64,000 nt of DNA from Lactobacillus huangpiensis (GTDB lineage Bacteria; Bacillota; Bacilli; Lactobacillales; Lactobacillaceae). This document shows positions 25,413 through 33,407 of the stretch, piece by piece (position 1 is the first letter of the stretch; every line of letters starts with the position of its first letter). The notes beneath the pieces are model-generated. The model worked only from the letters and a program-made list of their open reading frames with translations, was not told the DNA's origin and did no database searches. The stretch spans positions 1 to 64,000 of the forward strand of contig NZ_BPPA01000008.1 of assembly GCF_019972815.1 (NCBI RefSeq), written 5' to 3'. The position numbers and the translations under genes were made by a program.

Positions 25413-26723
25413 TTACAGCAACTCTTCTAAAGCATCTTCATATTTCTGAATATCTCCTGCCCCCATAAAGACAATTACGCTATTCTCGTTTTGAGCAAGA
25501 TCTGCAATATTATCAAGATCGATTACTTCTGAGCCAGGAATTTTAGCAACTAAATCATCACTTGAAATATCTCCACTTGCCTCCCTTGCAGAAGCATAAA
25601 TCGGGGTAACATAGGCCTTATCTACATCACGCAATATTTTTTCAAAATCTTTAGCATATTTCTTTGTCCTGGAAAAAGTATGTGGCTGAAAAACGACAAC
25701 TAATTTCTTTTGTGGGAACTTTTGTCGTGCAGCCTGAATTGTTGCTCTCATTTCAGTTGGATGGTGAGCATAATCATCAATAATGTTGATATCACCGAAA
25801 TCTTTTTCAGAAAAGCGCCGTTTTGCACCGTGATAAGTAAGCAGTCCTTTTTTAATATCTGCCACAGGAATTTTTTCAGTGTAGGCAACAGCAATCACGG
25901 CTGTTGTGTTTAAAATATTGTGGTCACCAAAAAGATGTATTTGAAATTCACCAACTTTTTTACCATGATTTACGACCGTGAAGCTTGAACCTTTAGTTGT
26001 TCTTTTAATATTGACTGCTTGAAAATCATCATTATCTTCAAAACCATAAGTATATTTAGGAATATCAGAATGCAATTTCCTTAGTCTTTCATTTCCACCC
26101 CACACAAAAAGTCCTTTTCGAGTCTGATCCGCTGCTGTTTGAAAAGCCGAAGTGTAATCAGCCTGATCCTTGAAATAATCCGGATGATCAAAATCAATGT
26201 TAGTCATTATTTGATAATCTGGATGATAAGCTAAAAAGTGACGCCGGTATTCATCTGCTTCATAGACGAAGAAGCGAGAATCCTTAACACCCTTGCCCTC
26301 ACCGTCACCAATTAAATAGGACGTGGGTGCAGCTTCACCTAACACATGAGCTAAAAGACCAGTAGTAGAAGTTTTGCCATGGGTTCCTGAAACACCAATG
26401 CTGGTATGCATTTTAATAATTTCTTCTACTGTATCAGGGTAGCTTTGCCACGCAAGTTTCTTTTTTTCACAAGTTTTTACTTCTGTGTTGTCATCTTTAA
26501 ACGCGTTTCCTTTAACGATGACTTGTCCCGAATCTTTAATATTATACGGACTAAATTCTCTAACTTCAATACCAGCTTTTTTTAGCGGTTCTTGGGTAAA
26601 AGTGTATTTTTTAATATCGCTGCCAGCTACATTAAAGCCTAGATCATTTAGCACTAAAGCTAAAGAGGCCATGCCAGTTCCTTTAATTCCGATAAACCAA
26701 ATTTGCTTATTTTTATCTAACAT
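25413..26723 (-). CDS. murC: UDP-N-acetylmuramate--L-alanine ligase
   Basis: This adds L-Ala to UDP-MurNAc, the first step of the peptidoglycan stem peptide. The 436-aa Mur ligase shows the N-terminal Rossmann part (IWFIGIKGTGMASLALVL), the ATP-binding GVSGTHGKTSTTGLLAHVL, the central YEADEYRRHFL with catalytic Glu, DFDHPDYF, and IIDDYAHHPTEMRATIQAA in the C-terminal domain. It lies 156 bases after ytpR, with a terminator hairpin between, so it has its own promoter. In B. subtilis murC and ytpR are also neighbours. Confidence 0.97.
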   Translation of the reverse strand: MLDKNKQIWFIGIKGTGMASLALVLNDLGFNVAGSDIKKYTFTQEPLKKAGIEVREFSPYNIKDSGQVIVKGNAFKDDNTEVKTCEKKKLAWQSYPDTVEEIIKMHTSIGVSGTHGKTSTTGLLAHVLGEAAPTSYLIGDGEGKGVKDSRFFVYEADEYRRHFLAYHPDYQIMTNIDFDHPDYFKDQADYTSAFQTAADQTRKGLFVWGGNERLRKLHSDIPKYTYGFEDNDDFQAVNIKRTTKGSSFTVVNHGKKVGEFQIHLFGDHNILNTTAVIAVAYTEKIPVADIKKGLLTYHGAKRRFSEKDFGDINIIDDYAHHPTEMRATIQAARQKFPQKKLVVVFQPHTFSRTKKYAKDFEKILRDVDKAYVTPIYASAREASGDISSDDLVAKIPGSEVIDLDNIADLAQNENSVIVFMGAGDIQKYEDALEELL

Positions 26724-26842
26724 TTGCTGAACTCCAAAATTTTATCATTGCTGTTTATTTTACCATTGCTGAGTCAAAAAAGCAGGATCATCAAAAAAGC
26801 TTTAAAAATTAGCTAAAATGCTTTTCACAAATTAATGATACA

Positions 26843-26876
26843 AAAAGACTTTACCATCAAAATGATAAAGTCCTAA
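26843..26876 (-). terminator. Terminator after ytpR
   Basis: The minus-strand hairpin GACTTTATC...GATGGTAAAGTC (26847-26872, slightly imperfect) is followed by TTTTTGTATC. It lies 4 bases after the ytpR stop codon. Confidence 0.75.
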
Positions 26877-26879
26877 GTG

Positions 26880-27527
26880 CTATAAAGTAATCTGACCGTT
26901 TGCTAATAGTTCGTCACACTTTTCGGGATCAAAGGCTTCTCCAACAGTAAATTCATTAGGAACCACCATAATTCCACGCTTTTGAGGAGCGTGTTCAAGC
27001 CCCAATTCACGAGCAGAACAAATCATGCCATAGGAATCCACGTGACGCAGTTGACCTGGCCAAATTACTTGACCATTAGGCATCAAAGTACCTGGTAAAG
27101 CAACAACCACTTTTTGTCCCTGTGCAATGTTAGGTGCACCACAGACAATTTGATGTTCTTCTCCATTGCCCACATCAACTTGTGTAACATGCAAATGATC
27201 AGAATCAGGATGTTTTTCACAGCTTTTGACATAGCCATAAACAAGCGTTGGTTTGCTATATGCAAGTTTATCAGTAAAACCAACTTCTGCTAATTTTTCA
27301 TTTAAAGCAGTTAAATCATCTTTTGACAGCTTAACTTGTCCATCTGGTAATTTATCGTAGTCAATTAGCTGATCAACGTTAAAAAAGTTATAACCGGTAA
27401 CATTACCCTCTTCATCAGTAATGCGTGTGATATCACCTTTTTCATCGTATTCACTATTGCCCTTATCCTGACCTAAAATTACAATCAAGGTATTGGGATA
27501 ACTTCTTTTATTAATACTAGTAATCAT
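26880..27527 (-). CDS. ytpR: YtpR family tRNA-binding protein
   Basis: This 215-aa protein has an N-terminal DUF4479 part and a C-terminal EMAP/tRNA-binding OB fold like the N-terminus of PheT. The OB domain reads LVYGYVKSCEKHPDSDHLHVTQVDVGN, then QIVCGAPNIAQGQKVVVALPG and ICSARELGL (given as separate blocks). It is a free-standing tRNA-binding module; its role is not settled. It lies 21 bases after the thioredoxin-like gene ytpP, the same association as in Bacillus. Confidence 0.92.
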   Translation of the reverse strand: MITSINKRSYPNTLIVILGQDKGNSEYDEKGDITRITDEEGNVTGYNFFNVDQLIDYDKLPDGQVKLSKDDLTALNEKLAEVGFTDKLAYSKPTLVYGYVKSCEKHPDSDHLHVTQVDVGNGEEHQIVCGAPNIAQGQKVVVALPGTLMPNGQVIWPGQLRHVDSYGMICSARELGLEHAPQKRGIMVVPNEFTVGEAFDPEKCDELLANGQITL

Positions 27528-27548
27528 GAATCAATAATCCTCTTTCAC

Positions 27549-27869
27549 TTAGTCAAGTGACCGTAAAAAGCTTTCAACCTCATCTTTAGTTTTACGATCC
27601 TTATTAACTAGTCTACCAATTTCTTTGCCATCTTGGTAGACCACAAAGGAAGGAATACCCATAATATTCATTTCCTTAGCTAAGTCAATAGAACCATCAC
27701 GATCAATCTGATAAAACTTGCTATCGGCAAAATCTTTTTCGATTTCTGGCATGAAGGGGTCTAAAAAGCGACAGTCTGGGCACCAGCCTGCTGAAAATTC
27801 TAAAACTACTCGTCCATTTTTGGTAATCGAGTCTAATTTATCTTTATTCAATTCTTTTATTTGTTCCAT
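27549..27869 (-). CDS. ytpP: Thioredoxin-family protein (YtpP-like)
   Basis: This 106-aa thioredoxin-fold protein has the active site SAGWCPDCRFLDPF (CPDC instead of CGPC) and the cis-Pro loop IMGIPSFVVYQDGKEIGR. The ATG at 27867-27869 (MEQIKELN) is preferred with AGAGG 10 bases upstream; the TTG 18 bases earlier lies in that site. It is a cytosolic thiol-disulfide reductase by fold. The neighbours ytpR downstream and trmB upstream match the Bacillus ytpP region, with ytpQ and ytpS absent. Confidence 0.9.
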   Translation of the reverse strand: MEQIKELNKDKLDSITKNGRVVLEFSAGWCPDCRFLDPFMPEIEKDFADSKFYQIDRDGSIDLAKEMNIMGIPSFVVYQDGKEIGRLVNKDRKTKDEVESFLRSLD

Positions 27870-27904
27870 TTTGAAAAAACCTCTCAATCCTTACTCTTAT
27901 TTAA

Positions 27905-28564
27905 TTATTTTACCCCAAAATCAGCATGCAGAGCATAAATTGGATTTCCCTTAGCTGCAAATTTGTGTTCATATTCCGTTTCAATATTGGCAGCTACAAT
28001 TTCATCTTTTTCATTATGAAGATCAACTGACACAAAATCAAAATGCATCCCAAAATTATTCATGCTCTGCACAGAATAGGCAAAAAGACCTGCATTATCA
28101 GTTTTAAACTCTATTTGACCATTTTCCTGCAAGACGGTTTGATATTTTTGTAAAAAAGACTTATAAGTTAACCGCCTTTTCTCATGCCTAGTTTTAGGCC
28201 AGGGATCACTAAAATTCAAATATATTTTACCTGCTTTGTGAGCATCAAAAAAAGTGTCAATATTAGCAGCATCTGCGCAAAGAATTTGGATGTTAGACAA
28301 TTTTTTAGCAAGTTTGGTTCGCAAAATCATGCCTGCCGCGGTCATTTGCAATTCCAGAGCAACAAAATTTTTTTCGGGGTGCTCTTCCGCCATCGTAGTA
28401 ATAAACTTTCCTTTGCCGGGCCCTACTTCTATCTCTAATGGTTTTGAAATATCAGCAAACCGCTTTGACCAATCAATTTTCAGACTTGGATCAGGTCGAT
28501 CAATCACACTTTCTGGATGCTCTTGTACAAGTTTTACAGCCCACGGCTTGTTACGTAATCTCAT
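27905..28564 (-). CDS. trmB: tRNA (guanine-N7-)-methyltransferase
   Basis: This 219-aa SAM-dependent enzyme makes m7G46 in the tRNA variable loop. The SAM loop is LEIEVGPGKGKFITTMA. FVALELQ, YLNFSDPWPKTRHEKRRLT (the highly conserved DPWPKxRHxKRR block), IEFKTDN and TEYEHKF follow. It begins MRLRNKPWA, the typical Firmicutes start. It lies 8 bases after ecsB, so it is probably at the end of the ecsA-ecsB transcript or starts its own with ytpP-ytpR. Confidence 0.97.
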   Translation of the reverse strand: MRLRNKPWAVKLVQEHPESVIDRPDPSLKIDWSKRFADISKPLEIEVGPGKGKFITTMAEEHPEKNFVALELQMTAAGMILRTKLAKKLSNIQILCADAANIDTFFDAHKAGKIYLNFSDPWPKTRHEKRRLTYKSFLQKYQTVLQENGQIEFKTDNAGLFAYSVQSMNNFGMHFDFVSVDLHNEKDEIVAANIETEYEHKFAAKGNPIYALHADFGVK

Positions 28565-28572
28565 CTATTCTG

Positions 28573-29769
28573 CTACTTCCTTTTCTTTACTTTTGCAGGT
28601 AAGTATAACCTTAATACGCCCCAGCTGAAAACAACTAAACATCCCATTGCCGCAAACAAGCGTAAATTAATTGGTAAGGTGATCAGCCAAGAAATACTGA
28701 TTACAACCCCTTGAGCTAATAATATTCCCGCTAATGCAGATACTAAATCAAGGCCACGATTGGAACGCTCAATTGGATAAACACGATACATGATATTGGT
28801 ATCGAATTCATCAACCATTGGTATCAATTGGTAAATAGTCAAAAAGACTACTAAGCATGATAAACATAATGCCCAAATCCAATTTTGTACCAGCCAGGAA
28901 ATTAAAACTGCAAAAGCAGTCATTCGGAAAACTAAATTAATATTTTCTGGGTTTCTAAGCACTGAACGGCGATACAAAAATTTATGCGGATTTTCTGACG
29001 ATAAATTTTTAGGCAATAAAAAGTCCAAATATTTTCGTCTTTTAATATTAGTCTGTCTTTCTTTAACGTCTGTGAACATGCTAAAAGCGCTATAAACAAC
29101 ATTTTTGCGATTTTCTTCCAGCTTTACGGCATATTGCCAATCAAAAAGAGCAGCATGTTGCGGCTTCACAACAAAAATAACGACAGAAACTGCCAGCAAA
29201 ATTGCGATTAAGATCATGCTTTGCGGTTTAAACATTCCCAAACCAAACAGAAGCAGGAAAAAGATATTTAAAATTAAAATGGAAATTTTTTGGTTAAAAT
29301 ATAAATTATATTCCATAACCTTAAGTTGCAATATTTTGGCCAAAAAAACAGCAAAAACAGCGAAAACATAATTTAAAGGTTCAATCTTTGCCTTAATCGT
29401 TGCAAAAGGAAATATAACTCCCGCCATTAAAACCAAGCAAATTGCGGGTACAATTAAACTATAATTTAACATTGGTTTCAAATATGATGCTAAATTTTCA
29501 TCTTCAGGCAGTAAAAATTGTAAATCAGCTGGTTTTAGCAATGTTACCAGTTTTCCTATTAAAAGTGGCAACCATAACAAAATACCAACTAGCGGACGAT
29601 AATACCACAGACTTTTAGGCATAGTCTTCATTGTCTGTGCATACCAGAACATGAGTGCTCCAAAAAGGAAAATCAGAGCCAAGATAAAGAAATCATTAAA
29701 AACCAATACTAGATATTTTAAAGACTGGCGTATATTTTCCTGCAGCCTTTTTTTAGCCAAGTCACGCAT
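28573..29769 (-). CDS. ecsB: ABC transporter permease EcsB
   Basis: This 398-aa integral membrane protein of the EcsB family has about eight or nine hydrophobic segments (for example FFILALIFLFGALMFWYAQ and VFLTIYQLIPMVDEFDTNIM). It partners EcsA; the substrate is unknown, and in Bacillus the pair affects protein secretion, regulated proteolysis and competence. The start overlaps the ecsA end by 8 bases. A phenylalanine/leucine-rich composition and the motif RYYPIERS-like block (YRVYPIERSNRGLD) support the family call. Confidence 0.9.
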   Translation of the reverse strand: MRDLAKKRLQENIRQSLKYLVLVFNDFFILALIFLFGALMFWYAQTMKTMPKSLWYYRPLVGILLWLPLLIGKLVTLLKPADLQFLLPEDENLASYLKPMLNYSLIVPAICLVLMAGVIFPFATIKAKIEPLNYVFAVFAVFLAKILQLKVMEYNLYFNQKISILILNIFFLLLFGLGMFKPQSMILIAILLAVSVVIFVVKPQHAALFDWQYAVKLEENRKNVVYSAFSMFTDVKERQTNIKRRKYLDFLLPKNLSSENPHKFLYRRSVLRNPENINLVFRMTAFAVLISWLVQNWIWALCLSCLVVFLTIYQLIPMVDEFDTNIMYRVYPIERSNRGLDLVSALAGILLAQGVVISISWLITLPINLRLFAAMGCLVVFSWGVLRLYLPAKVKKRK

Positions 29770-30502
29770 TTTGTTGCTCCTGACTTAAAATTTGATAGAT
29801 TTGGTCAAACGAGTCTGTTTCCTTTAAGTCATAGTGCTTTCGAATTTCAGCCAAAGTGCCAGTAGAAGCAATTTTGCCGTTGTTCAAGACCGCATAGCGT
29901 GAAACTGCCTGGACACTGTTAGCTAAAATATGTGTCGACATTAACACCATTTTGCCTTGGTCAGCAGCACTTTTGATTAATTGCACTAAATTAGCTACTG
30001 CCAAAGGATCTAGTCCGGTGAAAGGCTCATCAATTACAAGCAGTTCTGTATTTGCTAAAAAGGCTGTCACGATCATCACTTTTTGCTTCATACCCTTAGA
30101 AAAGTGAATTGGCAACCAATCGAGCTTGTCATCAAGCCTAAACATCTGCAGCAACTCATGGGCTTTTGCCCAAGCCTGGTTTTCATTCAGCTGATAGCTA
30201 AGAATTGTTAATTGCAGATGTTCCTTCAAAGTCAATTCTGAATATAAAACTGGCGTCTCTGGAATATATGCGACTTGTCTTTTAAATTTAGTAGGTTGTG
30301 TCGCTAAATCAATGCCATTTAGAGTAATTTTTCCTTTTTGTGGTCGCAACAATCCCAAGATATGTTTAATTGTTGTCGATTTGCCTGCACCATTTAGTCC
30401 AATCAGCCCTAAAACTTCGCCTGGAGTGATCTCCAGATTAATATCTTTAATTACCGGTACACCTGTGTAGCCACCGGTCAGATGCTCAATTTTTAAAGTC
30501 AT
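29762..30502 (-). CDS. ecsA: ABC transporter ATP-binding protein EcsA
   Basis: This 246-aa ATPase has Walker A GLIGLNGAGKSTTIKH, signature HFSKGMKQKVMIV, Walker B ELLVIDEPFTGLDP and the switch His in LMSTHILANSV. I prefer the ATG at 30500-30502 (MTLKIEHLTGGY), where the domain begins and AGGA lies just upstream; an ATG 33 bases earlier would add MSKFIKRKIGI without a binding site. It is divergent from hit, an arrangement conserved with the Bacillus ecs-hit region. Functions are inferred from that family. Confidence 0.93.
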   Translation of the reverse strand: MTLKIEHLTGGYTGVPVIKDINLEITPGEVLGLIGLNGAGKSTTIKHILGLLRPQKGKITLNGIDLATQPTKFKRQVAYIPETPVLYSELTLKEHLQLTILSYQLNENQAWAKAHELLQMFRLDDKLDWLPIHFSKGMKQKVMIVTAFLANTELLVIDEPFTGLDPLAVANLVQLIKSAADQGKMVLMSTHILANSVQAVSRYAVLNNGKIASTGTLAEIRKHYDLKETDSFDQIYQILSQEQQNA

Positions 30503-30592
30503 AATTCCTATCTTTCTTTTAATGAATTTACTCATTTAATATGATAGCATGATATTAAAAGAAACTAAATTTTGAAATGAAGAGGTTTTAAA

Positions 30593-31024
30593 ATGGAAGA
30601 ATTAGATAAAGATTGCTTATTTTGTAAAATTATCACAGGTGAAGCAAACAGCTACACTGTTTTCGAAAATGATGACGTCAAAGCCTTTTTAGACTTATCT
30701 CAAGTCAACCCAGGTCACACTTTAATGGTACCTAAAAAACACATCACTAACTTTTTTGATTATACACCTGAAGACGCTCAGAGATATCTACAATATATTC
30801 CAACAATTGCGAATGCAATTAAGAAATTTGACCCTAGAATTACTGGTATGAACATCAGTAGTAATAATGGTGCAAGTGCAAGCCAAGTGGTAATGCATTC
30901 ACATATTCATTTTGTTCCACGCTTTGAAGGAGACGGATTAAAGATCGCAACTCGCAATAACGCTGAAAAATATACTGAAGAAGATTACCAAAAAATTGCT
31001 GCTGCAATTAGAGCTGAATTTTAA
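30593..31024 (+). CDS. hit: HIT family nucleotide hydrolase (Hit)
   Basis: This 143-aa histidine-triad protein probably hydrolyses purine nucleoside phosphoramidates or dinucleotide polyphosphates. The N-terminus DCLFCKIITGEANSYTVF has the usual Cys pair, and the triad motif is VVMHSHIHFVP (HxHxH). GAAGAGG precedes the ATG. The next gene starts 6 bases downstream. The pair hit/ecsA is a long-standing conserved divergent neighbourhood in Firmicutes. Confidence 0.96.
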   Translation: MEELDKDCLFCKIITGEANSYTVFENDDVKAFLDLSQVNPGHTLMVPKKHITNFFDYTPEDAQRYLQYIPTIANAIKKFDPRITGMNISSNNGASASQVVMHSHIHFVPRFEGDGLKIATRNNAEKYTEEDYQKIAAAIRAEF

Positions 31025-31030
31025 GGTGAT

Positions 31031-31375
31031 ATGATGAAACATTTTAGTTTAGGTCTAGCTGTGGGTGCTGGTTTTGGCGTTGTTCTTTCACTATTTAAAG
31101 ATAAAAACGGTAATCGTTTATTTCCATCAGCGCAAAAACAAATTAATTCAGTAAAAGAAGACTTTAGTGATCTTTCCGCATCTAGCAATAATTTAAAGAT
31201 TGCCAAGCAAAAATTAAAAGAGTCATTGCCACAGGCTAAAAATACAATTTCTGAATTAAAAAAAGAAGTAGAATATTATCAAATAGGCATTAATCGGATT
31301 ATCGCCAAGCTAAAAGCCAAAACCACAAAAATTAATAGTAAAATTGATAATGGAATAGATAGTTCTAAAAATTAG
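31031..31375 (+). CDS. YtxH-like small membrane-associated protein
   Basis: This 114-aa protein has a glycine-rich hydrophobic N-terminus (HFSLGLAVGAGFGVVLSLF, about residues 4-22) and a long lysine-rich helical remainder (about 40-110). This is the general form of the YtxH/YhaH group found beside hit and prsA in Bacillus. A heptad-like pattern in KKEVEYYQIGINRIIAKLKAK suggests a coiled coil. Two adjacent ATG codons (31031 and 31034) follow AAGGTGAT; either may be used. Function unknown; a cell-envelope stress role is only a guess from the family. Confidence 0.7.
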   Translation: MMKHFSLGLAVGAGFGVVLSLFKDKNGNRLFPSAQKQINSVKEDFSDLSASSNNLKIAKQKLKESLPQAKNTISELKKEVEYYQIGINRIIAKLKAKTTKINSKIDNGIDSSKN

Positions 31376-31489
31376 TAAAGAAACTGCGAATTTTTGGCAA
31401 AAAACTTAAAAATAAAAACTAGATTTGTCAGTTTATGTTATATTAGTTGTCGGTGACTTAATTTATTAAGGATGTGGAGAATTTATTTT

Positions 31490-32389
31490 ATGAAAAAATA
31501 TATCAGAAAAGCAGCAGCTGTCATTGCCGTAGCAAGTATGGCTTTATCGACAGCAGCTTGTTCCAATGGTGGTAAAACCGTTGCTTCTTACAAAGGCGGT
31601 AAGATTACTCAACAAGAATACTATGATGAAATGAAAAAGTCTCAGTCAGGTAAATCCGCATTGGCAAATATGATTATCAATCGTGTTTTAGAGCAACAGT
31701 ATGGCAACAAGGTTTCAAAAAAGCAAGTTGATAAACAGTATAACAACTACAAAAAACAGTACGGCAGTCAATTTGATGCCGTTTTGCAACAAAATGGCAT
31801 GACTGCTTCAAGCTTCAAGCAAAACTTGAAAACAAACTTGCTTACTGAAGTTGCCTTAAAAGACATCAAGAAGATTTCAAAGAATCAAGAAGAAAAAGCT
31901 TGGAAAGCATATCAACCTAAGGTTAAAGTGCAACATATTTTAGTTTCCAAAAAATCTAAAGCTGAAGAAATTACTAATGAATTAAAGAATGGTAAAAGCT
32001 TTAAGAGTTTAGTAAAGAAATATTCTTTAGATACCGGAACAAAGAATAATGAAGGAAAACTGCCGGCTTTTGATTCTACCGATTCAAGTTTGGATCCTGC
32101 GTTTAAGAAAGCCGCTTTTAAATTAAAGACAGGTGAAACTACAAAGAGTCCAATTAAATCTCAATCAGGTTATCACGTAATCAGAATGATTAAGCACCCT
32201 GCTAAAGGATCCTTTGCTTCACACAAAAAAGAGATTGATGACCAGATATATCAGACAATGTCACAGGATCAACAAACTATGCACGATGTACTAGCTAAGG
32301 TTATTAAAAAAGCTGGAGTTGACATAAAAGACAAAGATCTAAAAGATGTTTTAGCTTCTTATGTTTCTACTTCAACTAGTAAAAAATAA
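31490..32389 (+). CDS. prsA: Foldase lipoprotein PrsA (peptidyl-prolyl isomerase)
   Basis: This extracytoplasmic foldase helps secreted proteins fold after Sec export. The signal peptide ends in LSTAACSNGG (lipobox, Cys near 22). A NC-type domain is followed by the parvulin domain (about 140-235), starting KVQHILVSKKSKAEE and containing FDSTDSSLDPAFKKAAFKL and SQSGYHVIRM. I chose the ATG at 31490 (MKKYIRKAAAV) rather than the ATG at 31472; both follow a GGAG, but the signal peptide begins at the second. The product is 299 aa and ends with a strong terminator. Its position near ecsA/hit matches Bacillus. Confidence 0.95.
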   Translation: MKKYIRKAAAVIAVASMALSTAACSNGGKTVASYKGGKITQQEYYDEMKKSQSGKSALANMIINRVLEQQYGNKVSKKQVDKQYNNYKKQYGSQFDAVLQQNGMTASSFKQNLKTNLLTEVALKDIKKISKNQEEKAWKAYQPKVKVQHILVSKKSKAEEITNELKNGKSFKSLVKKYSLDTGTKNNEGKLPAFDSTDSSLDPAFKKAAFKLKTGETTKSPIKSQSGYHVIRMIKHPAKGSFASHKKEIDDQIYQTMSQDQQTMHDVLAKVIKKAGVDIKDKDLKDVLASYVSTSTSKK

Positions 32390-32397
32390 TAGATATT

Positions 32398-32433
32398 AAA
32401 AAGAGTTCAAGCAAGCTTGAACTCTTTTTTTAT
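32398..32433. terminator. Bidirectional terminator between prsA and yhaM
   Basis: The perfect stem AGAGTTCAAGC/GCTTGAACTCT (32402-32425) with loop AA is followed by TTTTTTTATT on the plus strand and by TTTTTAATATC on the minus strand. It separates two convergent genes. Confidence 0.93.
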
Positions 32434-33407
32434 TCTAATTTATGAGCTTTTCCTAATGATTCATCTATTTTGGGCCTATAAAATTTTCGACCACCTTGAC
32501 TCATTATATTATCTGTAAAGTCTCCTGGACGAGTGTGCTGTAAAGCATTAGTAATAGCATAAACAGATGCGTCCAAATCATCAATGCGATGCAGTAACTC
32601 GGCTTCAAGCAAAGCAGGTAACTTAGGTGAACCATACTCAAATTTACCATGGTGAGATAAAACCATGTGCCGTAGCAGCAACAAGTCTTCAGATTCTAAA
32701 TCAATTTTAAGCTGTTGAGCCGCCAGCATAATTTGTTCATCAATTAAAACCAGATGTCCAATCAAATTACCTTCAGTAGTATATTGGGTCGCTGCTGGAC
32801 CGGTTAATTCAAGCACTTTACCCATATCATGAAGAATACAGCCGGCATATAGCAAAGAACGGTTAACTTGAGAATAATTGTCCGCAAGTCCTTTTGCATC
32901 GCGTAGCATTGATACAGTATGGTATGCTAATCCACCACGCACTGCATGGTGGTTACTCTTTCCCGCTGGAAAATCAAAAAAACGTTTATCCCATTTTTTT
33001 AATAAGAATCGTACAATTCTGTTCCAAGTAGGATTCAGTATCTCAAAGACATATTGGTTTATCTCTTCTTTCATATCAGCAATTTTTTCGGGAGCTGATT
33101 TAATAAATTGCCTGAGGTCATAACCTTCCTCTGGGCCAACAACACGCAAGCTGTAAATCTTTATTTGTGGCTGTCCCTGATATTCTTCGCGCTTACCATC
33201 AAGCTCAACAATAGTCCCGGCATTAAATGTTGCAGCATCTTGATCATTTGCATCCCAAAAGTTGCCACGAATTTCACCAGATGAGTCACTAAATGACATT
33301 GCTAAATATAGTTTGCCCTTTTTTGTATGTCTTAATTGAGAATTCTTAATCAGTACAACCAACTCTAGTTCTTCGCCATCATTATAATCCAGCAAACGTT
33401 TATACAT
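32430..33407 (-). CDS. yhaM: 3'-5' exoribonuclease YhaM (OB fold plus HD domain)
   Basis: This 325-aa nuclease trims RNA (and DNA) from the 3' end. It has an N-terminal OB fold (about 10-95: GNFWDANDQDAATFNAGTIVELDG) and an HD-domain (about 160-310) with HHAVRGGLAYHTVSML, AGCILHDMGKVLEL, HLVLID and LRHMVLSHHGKFEYGSP. It overlaps the yhaN end by 8 bases. The YhaM-YhaN-YhaO gene order is conserved in Firmicutes; co-translation with an SMC-like ATPase and a calcineurin-type nuclease points to a shared nucleic-acid task. Confidence 0.95.
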   Translation of the reverse strand: MYKRLLDYNDGEELELVVLIKNSQLRHTKKGKLYLAMSFSDSSGEIRGNFWDANDQDAATFNAGTIVELDGKREEYQGQPQIKIYSLRVVGPEEGYDLRQFIKSAPEKIADMKEEINQYVFEILNPTWNRIVRFLLKKWDKRFFDFPAGKSNHHAVRGGLAYHTVSMLRDAKGLADNYSQVNRSLLYAGCILHDMGKVLELTGPAATQYTTEGNLIGHLVLIDEQIMLAAQQLKIDLESEDLLLLRHMVLSHHGKFEYGSPKLPALLEAELLHRIDDLDASVYAITNALQHTRPGDFTDNIMSQGGRKFYRPKIDESLGKAHKLE